64,000 nucleotides of DNA from CAWBQO01 sp963790965 (GTDB lineage: Bacteria; Bacteroidota; Rhodothermia; Rhodothermales; DASSAV01), in contig CAWBQO010000005.1 in assembly GCA_963790965.1 (NCBI GenBank), positions 117,809 through 181,808 of the forward strand. Direction: 5' to 3'. Shown one piece after another: positions 1 through 11,357 of the stretch. Each line of letters opens with the position of its first letter. Within the stretch, counting starts at the first letter, position 1. Position numbers and translations under genes: made by a program. The notes under the pieces were generated by a model. It was not told where the DNA came from. It saw only the letters and a list, made by a program, of their open reading frames with translations, and searched no databases.

Positions 1-141
1 CTTCCCGCCCCGCACATCCGCTCAGGCGGCCGGCTCGCATTCCCGAGATACTCTCGGAACCAGGGCTGCCCCTGGGTAATCAACAAATCGCACAGCGAGA
101 AACCGGACGAGTCCAGTTGGAGAGATAACGACACGCATCTC
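1..141 (-). other. 16S-23S internal transcribed spacer (partial)
   Basis: This lies directly 3' of the 16S gene on the minus strand, so it should be the start of the rRNA spacer leading to a 23S gene outside the window. I see no tRNA cloverleaf in these 141 bases. Confidence 0.7.
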
Positions 142-1669
<1,528 letters not shown>

Positions 1670-2408
1670 TGGAAAGCTGATTCGAAACTGATACCGTGAT
1701 CCCTCACAGCACCAATCTCCCTTCCACTGCTAAGCCCCGTTACAGGCTCGCAGCGGCTCTCTCTACCAATTCCTATGGTCCCAAAACATCCCTAAAGATG
1801 CCGGAACCGAATCGACAAGGACTCGCTATGCTTCCAGTCTTTCAAAGAACTCCGCCTCCCTCTATCTCTACTCGCAAAGGGGACGTTTGCTTGGCTGCTG
1901 TCCGAAGACCGCGTCGCCGTTGCAGGAGAGCTTACACGAAGAGCCTCGATGGTGAGTTCCGAACTTTTTTCCAGTTCATTTTCTCTTCATCAATGCCGCT
2001 CGCGTGCAGATCAAAACGATCTACCCCAGCTCCCAAGAAGTCAACCAACCTAAGCCTCTCGTCGAGACTTACCCGCCCACTTTCTGAGCAAGGAGCGCTT
2101 AGACACAGCCTCCTCCAAACGGGTTTCCGTGCCGGGGAAGTTTCATCATCTCTTGATAATGCGGGTCCGCGCGCCCCCTCCCGGCCGCAGCTCTACGCAA
2201 TCTCCCTCACTCCCGTCAACATTGGACGAGTGCACCTACGGATCAGGCGAGGAATATACGTGCGAGTCGATGCCGCAGTGCGGGGGTGCTTCTGAACAAC
2301 AGGGGGGCGGCACCGCCGCGTATCCCACCCCAAGCCATGTTCAGAGGGGAACAGCGGTGACAAAGGGGGCGTAACGCCCGCGCCGCTTTCTTCAAGGAAG
2401 CAGCACCG
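1670..2408. other. rRNA leader and divergent intergenic region
   Basis: About 740 bases separate the 16S gene (minus) from the tRNA (plus). Apart from the boxA-like site I find no gene. The open frames here have no family resemblance and show the composition of untranslated leader. The rRNA promoter must lie here, but I could not pick a convincing hexamer pair. Confidence 0.5.
1832..1852 (-). promoter_or_regulatory. boxA-like antitermination site in the rRNA leader
   Basis: The minus strand reads AGTTCTTTGAAAGACTGGAAG about 180 bases upstream of the 16S 5' end. An rRNA-leader boxA normally contains a GYTCTTTRA-like core, bound by NusB/NusE for antitermination. The core GTTCTTTGAAA fits well. 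Confidence 0.6.
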
Positions 2409-2481
2409 GGGCCCGTAGCTCAGCGGTCAGAGCAGTCGACTCATAATCGATTGGTCGCAGGTTCAAACCCTGCCGGGCCCA
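2409..2481 (+). tRNA. tRNA with CAT anticodon (Met or Ile2)
   Basis: A 73-base cloverleaf: acceptor stem GGGCCCG/CGGGCCC, D-stem GCTC/GAGC, anticodon stem GTCGA/TCGAT with loop CTCATAA (anticodon CAT), and T-stem GCAGG/CCTGC with loop TTCAAAC. The discriminator base is A. CCA is not encoded, because CCG follows. CAT occurs in elongator Met and in tRNA-Ile2, whose C34 is modified to lysidine. The GACTCATAATC...TTGGTCGC context resembles the Ile2 type of E. coli, but I cannot settle which it is. Confidence 0.9.
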
Positions 2482-2505
2482 CCGGCAAAATTGCCCTCAG
2501 AATAG

Positions 2506-2532
2506 CCTTAAAGGCCGTTTTAAGGGTTTTTT
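2506..2532 (+). terminator. Rho-independent terminator after the tRNA
   Basis: A perfect 7-bp stem CCTTAAA/TTTAAGG with a 6-base loop is followed by G and a run of six T. It starts 24 bases after the tRNA and should end the tRNA transcript. Confidence 0.85.
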
Positions 2533-3193
2533 ATTGTCCATGCTGCATATGCTCCATGCAAATACAAGCAGGTTGGAAATGCAGGTTCGTGCAACGCCGT
2601 GAAGCAACTTCGGAAATATATCGAAAACGTGTATATTAGAGTTAGACAGCTCTAACGGTACGCTCTTCCCGGTATTCTGAGGCTACTTCGGAAACGGGAG
2701 ATCAATCAGCCGAACGCCCGCTTGGTGGCGGCGGTCATTACGTCCGGCGCAAGGTGGCTGTAGCGCTGCGTCACCCCTTTTGCGCTGTGTCATACTCCAC
2801 CCCAGCCGCACATCGCAGATTTCGTCGTCTCGACGTCCTATTCCGCGACTCATCGCCGAATTCGCCGACCCGGGCGCAGCCGAGGAGGCGCGTCGGAGGC
2901 CTTCAATATATTTCCGGGGGTGCCGCGCGGCGCGCGTTTGTCCGGCGACCGTTGCTACAGGCGTGTAGCGAGCAACTCGAGCGGCTGCACGTCCTTTCCG
3001 AGCGCCCGTCCCAGGCGGAAGAAGAGGCTGTTCCCGGCTATCCTCACTGCAGGGCCGCACACTGGCAGCCGCAAACTATCGGTAGCCCCACGCCAACCTC
3101 CTCTGCCGGTGCGCATCGCCGGATGAACGTGCGGGTGGGAACAGTTCCGCCGGTCGACCTGCTCGGCAGAGTGCGGCTTTGGCGTGCCTGGCT
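2533..3193. other. Gene-poor, apparently decayed region
   Basis: Besides the integrase tail there is no frame with recognisable protein character. The longer open frames here (62 to 164 codons) are rich in Arg/Pro/Ser, as expected from reading GC-rich noncoding DNA. With the integrase tail and the broken gene at 3194-3725, this looks like the eroded edge of a former tRNA-associated island. Confidence 0.5.
2706..2789 (-). pseudogene. Tyrosine recombinase (integrase) C-terminal remnant
   Basis: A 27-codon frame on the minus strand ends at 2706 and reads VTQRYSHLAPDVMTAA followed by a short basic tail. This matches the last segment of tyrosine recombinases, in which the catalytic Tyr sits in a T-x-RY-(A/S)HL motif near the C-terminus. 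The frame is closed upstream by a TGA, and the rest of the integrase (Arg-His-Arg catalytic residues) is not readable in any frame here. It lies about 225 bases beyond the 3' end of a tRNA, the classic attachment site for integrases. It is therefore probably the scar of an integrated element. The remnant is short, so the family call is moderate. Confidence 0.55.
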
Positions 3194-3725
3194 CTATGAC
3201 CCAGATCGACCTACAAAAACGTCTCTGCCGGTCGCATTGTCGCGGTAGATGTCCAGTCCGTTTCGCGGCGGAGAAACGTCATCTGATCTGCCATACCCTC
3301 GGGCTCTACGAAGGTGTGTTCGGACGAGATCGAGTCCTCAAAAGACCAACCGTCCGGCGTCATCAGCCTCCTCTTGGATGTATCCTTCAACCGGCGCGCC
3401 GACACCTTCCTCTCGTCGCCGCCATGCAGCCCAACTTGGCCGAACTCGAGCCACTTGCATGGAGCCGTGATGCCTTTGCGTTGGTCAACCACAACCATGT
3501 CGATGGCCTCACCATCGCGCAGATAGGTCAGGCCGTACGACTCCAAACGGGATAAGTACTGCCGAACGTCGAGCGGATTCATGAATCCAACACGGCAAAC
3601 TCGCCGTCTGCGCAGAGCGTGTTGTTCGGACAGTCGTTCATGAACTGCTCTGCACCACCAGGATAGTGCTCCACGATAGCGTCGGCTCGGATTACAACCG
3701 AGAGTGCTTCGATCAGTACAGGCAT
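3194..3725 (-). pseudogene. Conserved hypothetical gene broken by two frameshifts
   Basis: Three consecutive frames read as one protein. Part 1 starts with ATG at 3725 (MPVLIEALSVVIRADAI) and runs to LCADGEFA. A one-base loss near 3594 then shifts the reading to CRVGFMNPLDVRQYLSRLES and onward to MTFLRRE. A second one-base loss near 3260 shifts it to GLDIYRDNATGRDVFVGRS, with a stop at 3194. Restoring one C (GCCGT to GCCCGT) and one A (GAAAC to GAAAAC) gives about 177 residues. The layout recalls conserved hypothetical proteins I have seen with the elements DGE.xRVGFM, WLEFG and FLRRE, but I do not know a function. As sequenced, part 1 and part 2 overlap by ATGA, which imitates translational coupling. 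Confidence 0.6.
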
Positions 3726-4076
3726 AGCGCTTTGATAAAGGAAGATGATATGGTCCAGCCTTCCAAGCTCTTCTACCTCGTACTATCGGCACAACCTGTC
3801 TGTGTATAATGGTAGCCTCGTTTAATCTCACAGGAAACATGGAAGGGCGATCAGACGCCGTGCTAACTGCGCCATAGGATCTTGATCGCGCCAAACGTAA
3901 TCCGTATACTCGTTTAACGGACTATCCGTATGCCCCCGCCGGCCGCCCTCCTGCACTTCTTTCAGCGGCCGCATACCTGCCGGCACACAGTCCCTTGCTC
4001 CCTGACCTCGCGGGATCCTCCGCTCGCGCTGCAGGCCTCGTGGCGGCAGCCGATTTACGGTACATGGCGATCACCC
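3726..4076. other. Intergenic region upstream of the FHA-GAF-PP2C gene
   Basis: An in-frame extension upstream of 4077 exists (from 3930), but it is Pro/Arg/His-rich and has no FHA homology. I read it as a 5' noncoding region. No clear promoter was found. Confidence 0.4.
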
Positions 4077-5813
4077 ATGCCGCTCACGCTGCGCATCCAC
4101 CATCCGAAAACAGGAGGATTAGAGGAACGCACCTTCGACACATCGGAAGTGAGCATCGGCCGAGATCCCTCCAACCATCTCGTTCTTGCCGACGCCGAAC
4201 GCGCCGTCAGTCGCCGCCACGCGACCATCAAGCTGGCTGGCCGGCCGATGCTCTTCGATCTCGGCAGCCATAACTCGACCTCGCTGAACGACCAGCCCCT
4301 GCAGTCGCACATTGCCTACGAACTGGCTCCCGGGGATGTCATCAAGGTCGGCAGCTTCCGAATCGACGTCGAAAGGATGGACTCGGCCGCAACCAACGGA
4401 CGCGCAACGGACGATGACGATACCCGGTCCTCCGGCCGCCTCTCGCCCGCCTTTGAACCCCTTCCGCTCACACCCGACGGCCCCTACACGCGCTTCTTCG
4501 GCAGCAATGCGCCGGCCGGCGGACATGCCGCTCCCAACGCCGCCCTCGAGCGAGCCGTCCGGGAATTGTCCTTTCTCAATGAACTGGCCGTGGAGATTGG
4601 CACGGCCGGCGATACGGAAACGGCCGTTCGCCTGATTGTGCAGCGCGCAGTGCGAGGCGTTCAGGCCGAACAAGGAACGGTGACGCTCGCGCCCAACAAA
4701 GCCCAGCGCGCGGGCGGAACGATGATCCGCACCATGGGCGGCGACGTAGAAGCGGTGCACTCCAACCCTTTTCTGCTCTCGTGGATGGAGACGCACCAGA
4801 AGCCGCTGCTTCTGAATAACCCCCATGCGGACGCGGCCTTCGCTGCGGCCAACTGGCCCGCGTCGGTTCGCTCAGTCCTCTCCGTTCCCCTTATCGTGCG
4901 CTCGACAATGGTCGGCGTGCTGACACTTTACAATAAGCAGCATCCGGCGGGTTTTACCTGGGAGGACTTGCGCCTGCTCATCGTTATTGCGTCTCAGTCG
5001 GCGCAGGCGATTGAAAACACGAGACTTCAAGAGGAGGAGCGGCGCTACCTTCAGGTGCAGCAGGACCTTCGCGTGGCCCTCGAAATTCAGGTTCATCTGC
5101 TTCCCAAACATCCGCCTCGCGTTGCGGGATATGACATTGTCGGGCACAGCGTTCCTGCACGCACCGTGGGGGGCGATTACTTCGACTACATCCGGCTGAA
5201 GGATGGGCGGCTGGCGCTCTGCCTCGGCGACGTGGCCGGAAAGGGTCTGCCGGCTGCGCTCGTCATGGCGAGCCTTCAAGCGACCCTTCGGGCGCAGACG
5301 TACTGGTGTACGGACGTAGGTGCCTGTATCAACGGCGCCAATGACCTTCTGTTTGACAGCACCAACAAGCGCACGTTCATCACGCTCTTCTACGGCATAC
5401 TCGACCCGGTCAGGCATCATTTTACCTTCGCCAATGCGGGGCACAATAAGCCATTCTTGCTCCGGCAGGGCCAACCGCCGGTGCAGCTTACCTCTGGCGG
5501 CCTTGCGCTCGCGCTCAAAGAAGGCATGGAGTGCGTCGAGGACGAAGTCGGCTTCGGTCCCGGCGATTTGCTCTTCATCTATTCGGACGGAGTGACGGAG
5601 GCCATGAGTCCGGACCGGGCCGAGTTCGGCGAGCGGCGCCTGGCGGGCATTCTGGATCGCCACCGGCGGCAAAGCTCAGGATACATCATCGACCGCGTTC
5701 TTGAACGCATTCGGGACCACGTCGGCACGGCGGACCCCTCGGACGATATTACCATGCTGGTCATCCGGCGCAATGAAGACGGCCTTTCCAATGAGGCGGC
5801 GGCTGCCGGCTGA
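4077..5813 (+). CDS. FHA-GAF-SpoIIE/PP2C serine phosphatase (RsbU-like)
   Basis: A 578-residue cytosolic signalling phosphatase. An FHA domain (about residues 1-95) contains EVSIGRDPSNH and SRRHA, the phosphothreonine-binding loops. A GAF sensor domain follows (about 155-320). The C-terminal SpoIIE-type PP2C domain (about 355-575) carries the metal-binding motifs GGDYFDY, GDVAGKGLPAALVM, SDGVTEA and DDITMLVI. Such proteins usually dephosphorylate anti-anti-sigma factors in partner-switching pathways. The FHA module suggests recruitment to a Thr-phosphorylated partner, and a Ser/Thr kinase lies 11 kb away. I chose ATG 4077 because FHA homology begins at once, while the longer frame from 3930 begins with unlikely sequence. 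The substrate is unknown. Confidence 0.9.
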   Translation: MPLTLRIHHPKTGGLEERTFDTSEVSIGRDPSNHLVLADAERAVSRRHATIKLAGRPMLFDLGSHNSTSLNDQPLQSHIAYELAPGDVIKVGSFRIDVERMDSAATNGRATDDDDTRSSGRLSPAFEPLPLTPDGPYTRFFGSNAPAGGHAAPNAALERAVRELSFLNELAVEIGTAGDTETAVRLIVQRAVRGVQAEQGTVTLAPNKAQRAGGTMIRTMGGDVEAVHSNPFLLSWMETHQKPLLLNNPHADAAFAAANWPASVRSVLSVPLIVRSTMVGVLTLYNKQHPAGFTWEDLRLLIVIASQSAQAIENTRLQEEERRYLQVQQDLRVALEIQVHLLPKHPPRVAGYDIVGHSVPARTVGGDYFDYIRLKDGRLALCLGDVAGKGLPAALVMASLQATLRAQTYWCTDVGACINGANDLLFDSTNKRTFITLFYGILDPVRHHFTFANAGHNKPFLLRQGQPPVQLTSGGLALALKEGMECVEDEVGFGPGDLLFIYSDGVTEAMSPDRAEFGERRLAGILDRHRRQSSGYIIDRVLERIRDHVGTADPSDDITMLVIRRNEDGLSNEAAAAG

Positions 5814-5940
5814 GGTGGTGCCTCTTTCAACAAGTTGCGCCGAATCTCTGTCGGAAGAGGAAAAGGATTCCGTATCTTCTTCTTAGTATCTTCAAAAACC
5901 CCTGTCGGCAGTTCTTCCCGCGGCCACTTTACTCGGAGGA

Positions 5941-7440
5941 ATGCATACGGCAACCGCACAGACGTTAGAGGCACCCGGGGCGTACGATAGCGTTCCTTAC
6001 CCCGGACAGGCAGTCGCGCAGGCCCACCCCGCTCGGTTGGCTACGCACGCGCGGCTGTTCGGGCTAAAAGCGCCCGAGATGACCGGCGCTGCGGTCCTCG
6101 AAGTGGGCTGCGGCGACGGCAGCCACCTACTGCCACTCGCTGCCGCTTATCCCGCCGCCTCATTTACCGGAATCGATCTTTCCGGGGAAGGAATTGGCAA
6201 AGCTCAGAAGGCGCGGCGGCGCGCCGGCCTTTCGAACGTTGCCTTTATTCAAGCCGATCTCGTCGACTGGTCGCCTCCCTCCGAAGGCTACGATTACATC
6301 ATCGCGCACGGGTTCTACTCCTGGGTTCCGGCACCCGCGAGAGACCGCCTCCTGGCCCTTGTCTCCGAGTCTCTGCGCCCGAACGGCGTCGCTTATGTTA
6401 GCTACGCCACTTACCCGGGTGCCTACCTCCGGCAGATGACACGGGAGATGATGCGCTACCACGTGCGGGAGCTGCACGACCCGGTTCGGAAGCAGCAGCA
6501 GGCGAGGGCGCTCGTTGATTTTCTGGAGCGCGTGCAGCCGGAGAACACGGCATACGCCGCCGCCCTGCGCAACGAACAGCGTCTGACGAACCGCTATAAG
6601 CCGGAGCACTTCTTCCATGATCAACTCTCCGGCGAGACCTTCGCCTGCTGGTTCCACGAATTTGTCGATCACGCAGCTCGGCACGGGCTGCAGTACCTCG
6701 CCGAGGCGCAGTACGGCGCAATGACGGATCGCGCCGCGCCAACCGCCGCCGCGGTTCTTGAAGGTCTTCGATCAAACAGGGTCGAATGGGAGCAATACGT
6801 CGACTTCTGCACCGGCAGGATGATGCGCCAGACGCTTCTCTGCAAAGCGGATGAACACGTGCGCGGCGACGTTGACTCCGGGGCCGTCCGTCGCTTTTGC
6901 GCAGCCGCGCCGGTGCGCCGCGCGGACATCGACCACGACCTTGATCCTGACCTGGAGAGCGATGCCGTCGCCTTCATTGGCCTCGATGATCGTCCAATCT
7001 CGACCGGCAATGCAATAACGCTTCGCATACTGGAAGCGCTCGGCGACGCATGGCCCGCGGGCCTTTCGTTCGATGCTTTGCGGAAAGAAGCGCTCCAGTC
7101 CCCTGCCGACGAGGAGCCGCTCGTTCAGTTGCTGCTCGACCTTTATGCGGACGGTTTTCTGTACCTGCAAGTCTCCCCGCCGCCCATCGCGACGGCGCTC
7201 ACCGGCACGCCCCGCGCATCCGCCTTTGCGCGGGTCGAGGCTTCTTGCGGCGACCGGGTTACCGACCTTTGGCACAACACCCGCGTGTTGAGCGCCGAAG
7301 AATGCTCCCTGCTAATGCATTTGGACGGAGCGCACGACCACGACGACCTCCGCGAGTCCGCACAAGATTTTGGCCTCAGCGAAGCCGACGTCGAACGGCT
7401 TTTGCAGCAGCTTTTCGACAAAGCTTACATCATCGCGTAG
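5941..7440 (+). CDS. Class I SAM methyltransferase with regulatory domain (PKMT-like)
   Basis: 499 residues. The N-terminal half is a Rossmann methyltransferase with motif I VLEVGCGDGSHLLPLA (about residues 48-63) and the acidic FTGIDLS. The middle (about 200-320) resembles the methyltransferase regulatory domain seen in the protein-lysine methyltransferases of rickettsiae. The C-terminal part resembles the winged-helix/dimerisation segment that follows it there. A strong ribosome-binding site (CGGAGGA) sits immediately upstream of ATG 5941. Proteins with this architecture methylate surface proteins in Rickettsia. The substrate here is unknown, and the neighbouring secreted proteins are candidates only by position. 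Confidence 0.8.
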   Translation: MHTATAQTLEAPGAYDSVPYPGQAVAQAHPARLATHARLFGLKAPEMTGAAVLEVGCGDGSHLLPLAAAYPAASFTGIDLSGEGIGKAQKARRRAGLSNVAFIQADLVDWSPPSEGYDYIIAHGFYSWVPAPARDRLLALVSESLRPNGVAYVSYATYPGAYLRQMTREMMRYHVRELHDPVRKQQQARALVDFLERVQPENTAYAAALRNEQRLTNRYKPEHFFHDQLSGETFACWFHEFVDHAARHGLQYLAEAQYGAMTDRAAPTAAAVLEGLRSNRVEWEQYVDFCTGRMMRQTLLCKADEHVRGDVDSGAVRRFCAAAPVRRADIDHDLDPDLESDAVAFIGLDDRPISTGNAITLRILEALGDAWPAGLSFDALRKEALQSPADEEPLVQLLLDLYADGFLYLQVSPPPIATALTGTPRASAFARVEASCGDRVTDLWHNTRVLSAEECSLLMHLDGAHDHDDLRESAQDFGLSEADVERLLQQLFDKAYIIA

Positions 7441-7477
7441 CGGCCGGCCGCTTCCGCTCACCCGCCATAACAAAACC

Positions 7478-10239
7478 ATGCTTTCGGCCCTCCTTCTTGT
7501 ATCGCTTTTCGCGGGCGGAGCCTTTCCCGGCTTCACCAGTGATGCCGTGGCCACGTTGCAATCCCCTCAGGCTGAAGGCCCCTGGCCGATGTTTCGGCAC
7601 GACGCGCAGAATACCGGCCGGTCCAGCGGAACGGGTCCGTCCCTGCCGACCGTCTACGCGCAGACCCGGTTCGAAGGCCGGGTTTATGCTTCACCTTCCG
7701 TAGATGGACAGGGTCACTTGTTTGCAGCGACCAACGACAGCATGTTCGCGCTCTCCGACGACGGCTCGCGCCTATGGTCCGCCCCCTCGCCCGGCCTTGG
7801 CGTTTCGTCGCCCCTCCTGACGGGAGACCTCGTCGTGGCGGGGGCGACCGACGGTAGCGTTTATGCACGCCTTTCTGCGAACGGCAGCACCGTTTGGACC
7901 GTTACCACTGAGGACGAGGTGTGGGCGTCGCCGAAGCAAGGCCCGGACGGCACCATCTACATCGGTTCGCGCGACAGGACGTTTTACGCCATCAACCCGG
8001 CGACGGGAACGGTGCGGTGGCGCTTTGTCACGGACGGCGAAATTGTCTCTTCGGCTGCCATTGCAAGCGACGGAACGGTGTACGTTGCTTCAGCCGACGA
8101 CCGGCTCTACGCGCTTACGCCCGCCGGCGCCGAGCGATGGCGCTTCACCGGAGCGGGCGGGGACCTCGTAGCCTCTCCCGCCGTCGCACGCAATGGAACC
8201 ATCTACATCGGCTCCCGGGACGGGCGGTTTTATGCGGTCTCTTCCACCGGGTCGCTTCTCTGGAGCCGGGCCGTTGGCAACGAAGTGATCTCGAGCGCCG
8301 CCCTTGCGGCCAATGGCAGCTCCTTCGTTGCGTCGCGAGATGGCCATCTGGCGGGATTCAGCGCGGCGGGCGATCCCCTCTGGCCTGCCCTTCAACTCGA
8401 CGGAACAACGTTCGGCTCGCCGGCGCTCGACGCTGCCGGGACGCTCTACATCGGCACCCTTGCAGGAAACCTCTACGCCGTCAACACCACGACAGGACGC
8501 ATAGCATGGACCTACCGCGCCGAAGCGGCCGTCTGGGGATCTACGTCCATCGGCGATAACGGACAACTCTACGTGCCGGTGCTCGATACGGTCGCGAATG
8601 CCGGACAGATGCTCGTGCTGTCGTCGCTCCCGTTTTACGTCGAGTTTACGAGTGCGCCGGTCGCCGGGCGATCGTCGTTGCTGCGCGTCCGGGCGCTGCA
8701 ATTTCCGCTGCCGAGTTCCGGATCGCTTTTCATCCGCAATGCCGGCGCTCGTTTCTTCAGCGACGTTCTTACCCTGCTGCCCACCTCGCCGGGCGTCTTC
8801 GAGGCGACGATCCCGGCGGATCTCGTCAACGAACGCGGCATCGAATACTACGTCGCGTTTGACGTGGGCGAAGGATCGCTGACCGTTCCGCTTCTCAACC
8901 CGGGCGTCAAGCCGGCCTTCCAATCTGTAGAGGCGTCAAGCCTCACCATGCCGCTTGCGATGCAGGCACGAGGCTACCGGATGATCTCCGTACCCTTTGT
9001 CCTCGATGACAGCGACCCGGGCGATGTGCTGGATGAGTATGGCCCGTATCTACCGGACCGATGGCGTCTTTTTCGCTGGGACGGTGATGCGTACGCCGAA
9101 TTTCCGGCGATCTCTGCGAGCATGACACCCGGCAGCGCCTTCTTCCTCATCACGAGGAGCGGGGCGCCTTTCGATGTGGGCGCGGGCCACTCGGTAAGCG
9201 CTGAGGCACCCTACCCGGTCGTGCTCCCCCCCGGCATGAGTCAGATTGCCGTTCCCTTCGCCTTCCCGGTCCGCTGGTCGGACGTGATACAGGGGGCGGC
9301 CGACGTGCAGCTCGTCGCTACTTTTGATGTGGAGACCGGAGAAATGGTGCAGAGCGAACAGGCTCTGGACGTTCTGCAGCCTTGGGACGGCTACTTTGTT
9401 TTGAACCGATCTTCGAGGCCGACGACCATCTATTTCCCACCGCTGGAGGCGCAGCAGGGATCTGGAGAGGATCAACTACGCGCAGCCGGTGCGCCGTCTC
9501 CCTTGCTCCGATTGGAGGCACGCCTTACCGGGACACGCCTGCAGGACACGCAGAACTGGGTCGGACTCAGAGCAGAAGCGGAAGCAGGCGATGATCCGTT
9601 CGACCTCATGGAAGCTCCTCCCATCGGCGAGTTCGTCCGTCTCTGGTGATGCAGGATGGGAAACCTTATGCCAGGAGCTTCAAGCCCGCCGGCGCGGGCG
9701 GCGCTTCGTGGGATGTGGAGATACGCACGTCTCACAACACAGGGACCGCGCAAACCATCCGGATCTCGGCCGTTCCCGAGTCGCCGCTGCCCGAGGGCTA
9801 CGGCGCTTACCTGTTCGACACGGAAATGCAGCGCCTGATACCTCTCGCAGAAGGAACGGAAGTGCAGGTTTTCCCGGATAAGCCGGTCTTTGCAGGGCGT
9901 TTGCTCGTAGGCACGGCCGCTTACGTTTCCCAGGCAGCCCCTGAAGCCTATGTGGTCCCTGCCGAGACCAACCTGGAAAGCGGCTATCCCAATCCATTCA
10001 CGGACGAAGCGCGCCTGCCTTACACCCTCCGCGAAGATGGTGAGACCGAACTGACGATCTTTGACGTTCTCGGTCGGCGCGTGCGGACGCTTCAGTCCGG
10101 AGCCAGCCAGGCCGGATATCATGTTGCAGTGTGGGACGGGCGCGCCGACAACGGCGGGCCGGCGGCTCCCGGCCTCTACGTCTGCCGCCTTGTTGCCGGC
10201 AGTAAAGTCATCATCCGCACCCTCGTTCTCGTACGCTGA
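7478..10239 (+). pseudogene. Secreted PQQ-like beta-propeller protein with C-terminal sorting domain (frameshifted)
   Basis: The first frame (7478-9649, 723 residues) begins with a signal peptide (MLSALLLVSLFAGG) and has at least seven PQQ-type propeller blades, for example GTIYIGSRDRTFYAINPATG and TVYVASADDRLYAL. About 300 residues follow that resemble the stalk of secreted Bacteroidota proteins. It stops at a TGA at 9647. The second frame (9646-10239) continues the same architecture, with YARSFKPAGAGGASWDVEIR and then a FlgD/type A sorting-like end (YPNPFTDEARLPYTL, ELTIFDVLGRRVRTL). That end normally addresses proteins to the type IX secretion system. The junction (9634-9649) needs one extra or missing base, so I read it as one gene with a frame break. 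A separate small gene starting at GTG 9646 is the alternative. Confidence 0.75.
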
Positions 10240-10250
10240 TAACGCCAGTT

Positions 10251-11292
10251 ATGACCCACACACTGAACCTTCCGCGCGCGCTCTTGCTCTTGCTTTTGTT
10301 GTCCCCTGCTTTCGAGGCAAACGCGCAGGGATTGCAGGAGACGCTGAGCGAGGTGGGCAGCGCCTACAGCCGCGCCTACGTCCTGCCGCTCGCCGATGCC
10401 ATCGGGACCGGGCTAAATGCAGGAATCGTTCACACAAGCCGAACCAACGATCGCCTCTTTCGGCCTGCATGTGGCTGTCGGCCTGCGCGGCCTCGGCACG
10501 TTTCTTCCCTCAGATGAAACGAAATTCGATTTCGCCTACACCGGATCGACCGTGCTGGAGCGGCGCATCGGCGGAGAAGTTTTCCGCGTCCGGGTGCCTA
10601 CCACCGTCACGCTGACGGATGCGCCCACCGCTATCGGCAGCAAAGACAAAGCCGTGGCCAATGTGGTGGCCCGGTTCGACACGACGATCAGCTATCTCGG
10701 CGTGCTCGTCCCGGTCAGCTTCGATACGTCCTTCTCGCAAACGCTGATCGGCGGCGTCTACAACCAGAGCATCGCACCACTCGCCATTCCGGAAGCGGCT
10801 ATCGGAACGGTGCTCGGGACCGATCTGCTCCTTCGCTTCCTGCCCGTCATCACGATACCGGACGTGGGGAACCTGTCGGCCTATGGCATCGGCTTTCGTC
10901 ACAGCCTCCGCCCGTACTTTCCCAAGCTGCCCGTGAATATCGCCATCCACGCAATGCGCCAGCGCTACCATCTCGACGACGAAGGTGACCGCGTGGTGGA
11001 CGGCACGACGACGGCAGGCGCGGTGGCTGTTTCACGCCGGTTCGGTCCTTTGTCTCTATACGGCGGCCTGCAAGCCGAAAGCTCGCGCATCAGCATAGCT
11101 TACACCTACTTGCCCGGCGCAAATGATGCAGATGTAGAAGCCGTGCCGGTGGAGTTCGAAATCGACGGTCGCAACACGCGCCGCGCCCTTGCGGGCGTGA
11201 CGCTCTACGCCGGACCCGTCAGCTTCAGCCTCGACGGCAGCCTCGGCAATCAGTCCAACACGGTTTCCTTCGCACTGGGATTCGCTTACTAA
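10251..11292 (+). pseudogene. Outer-membrane beta-barrel, DUF6588-like (frameshifted)
   Basis: The first frame starts with a signal peptide ending EANAQ, then GLQETLSEVGSAYSRAYVLP and ...GLNAGIVHT. The homologous continuation, AEPTIASFGLHVAVGLRGL, is in another frame that runs to 11292 and ends with the aromatic barrel signature SFALGFAY. The break lies in CACACAAGCC at 10431-10440, where one extra A would explain it. The pattern of an N-terminal helix, FGL.V..GLRG, amphipathic strands and a C-terminal Tyr matches my memory of DUF6588 proteins of Bacteroidota. Function unknown. It starts 11 bases after the propeller gene and may be cotranscribed with it. Confidence 0.65.
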
Positions 11293-11357
11293 GTTGGCCG
11301 CCGCTCCTGGCGTTACCCACACATCGTGCGCTGCGGGCGAAGGGCGCTCTTGCCGTT

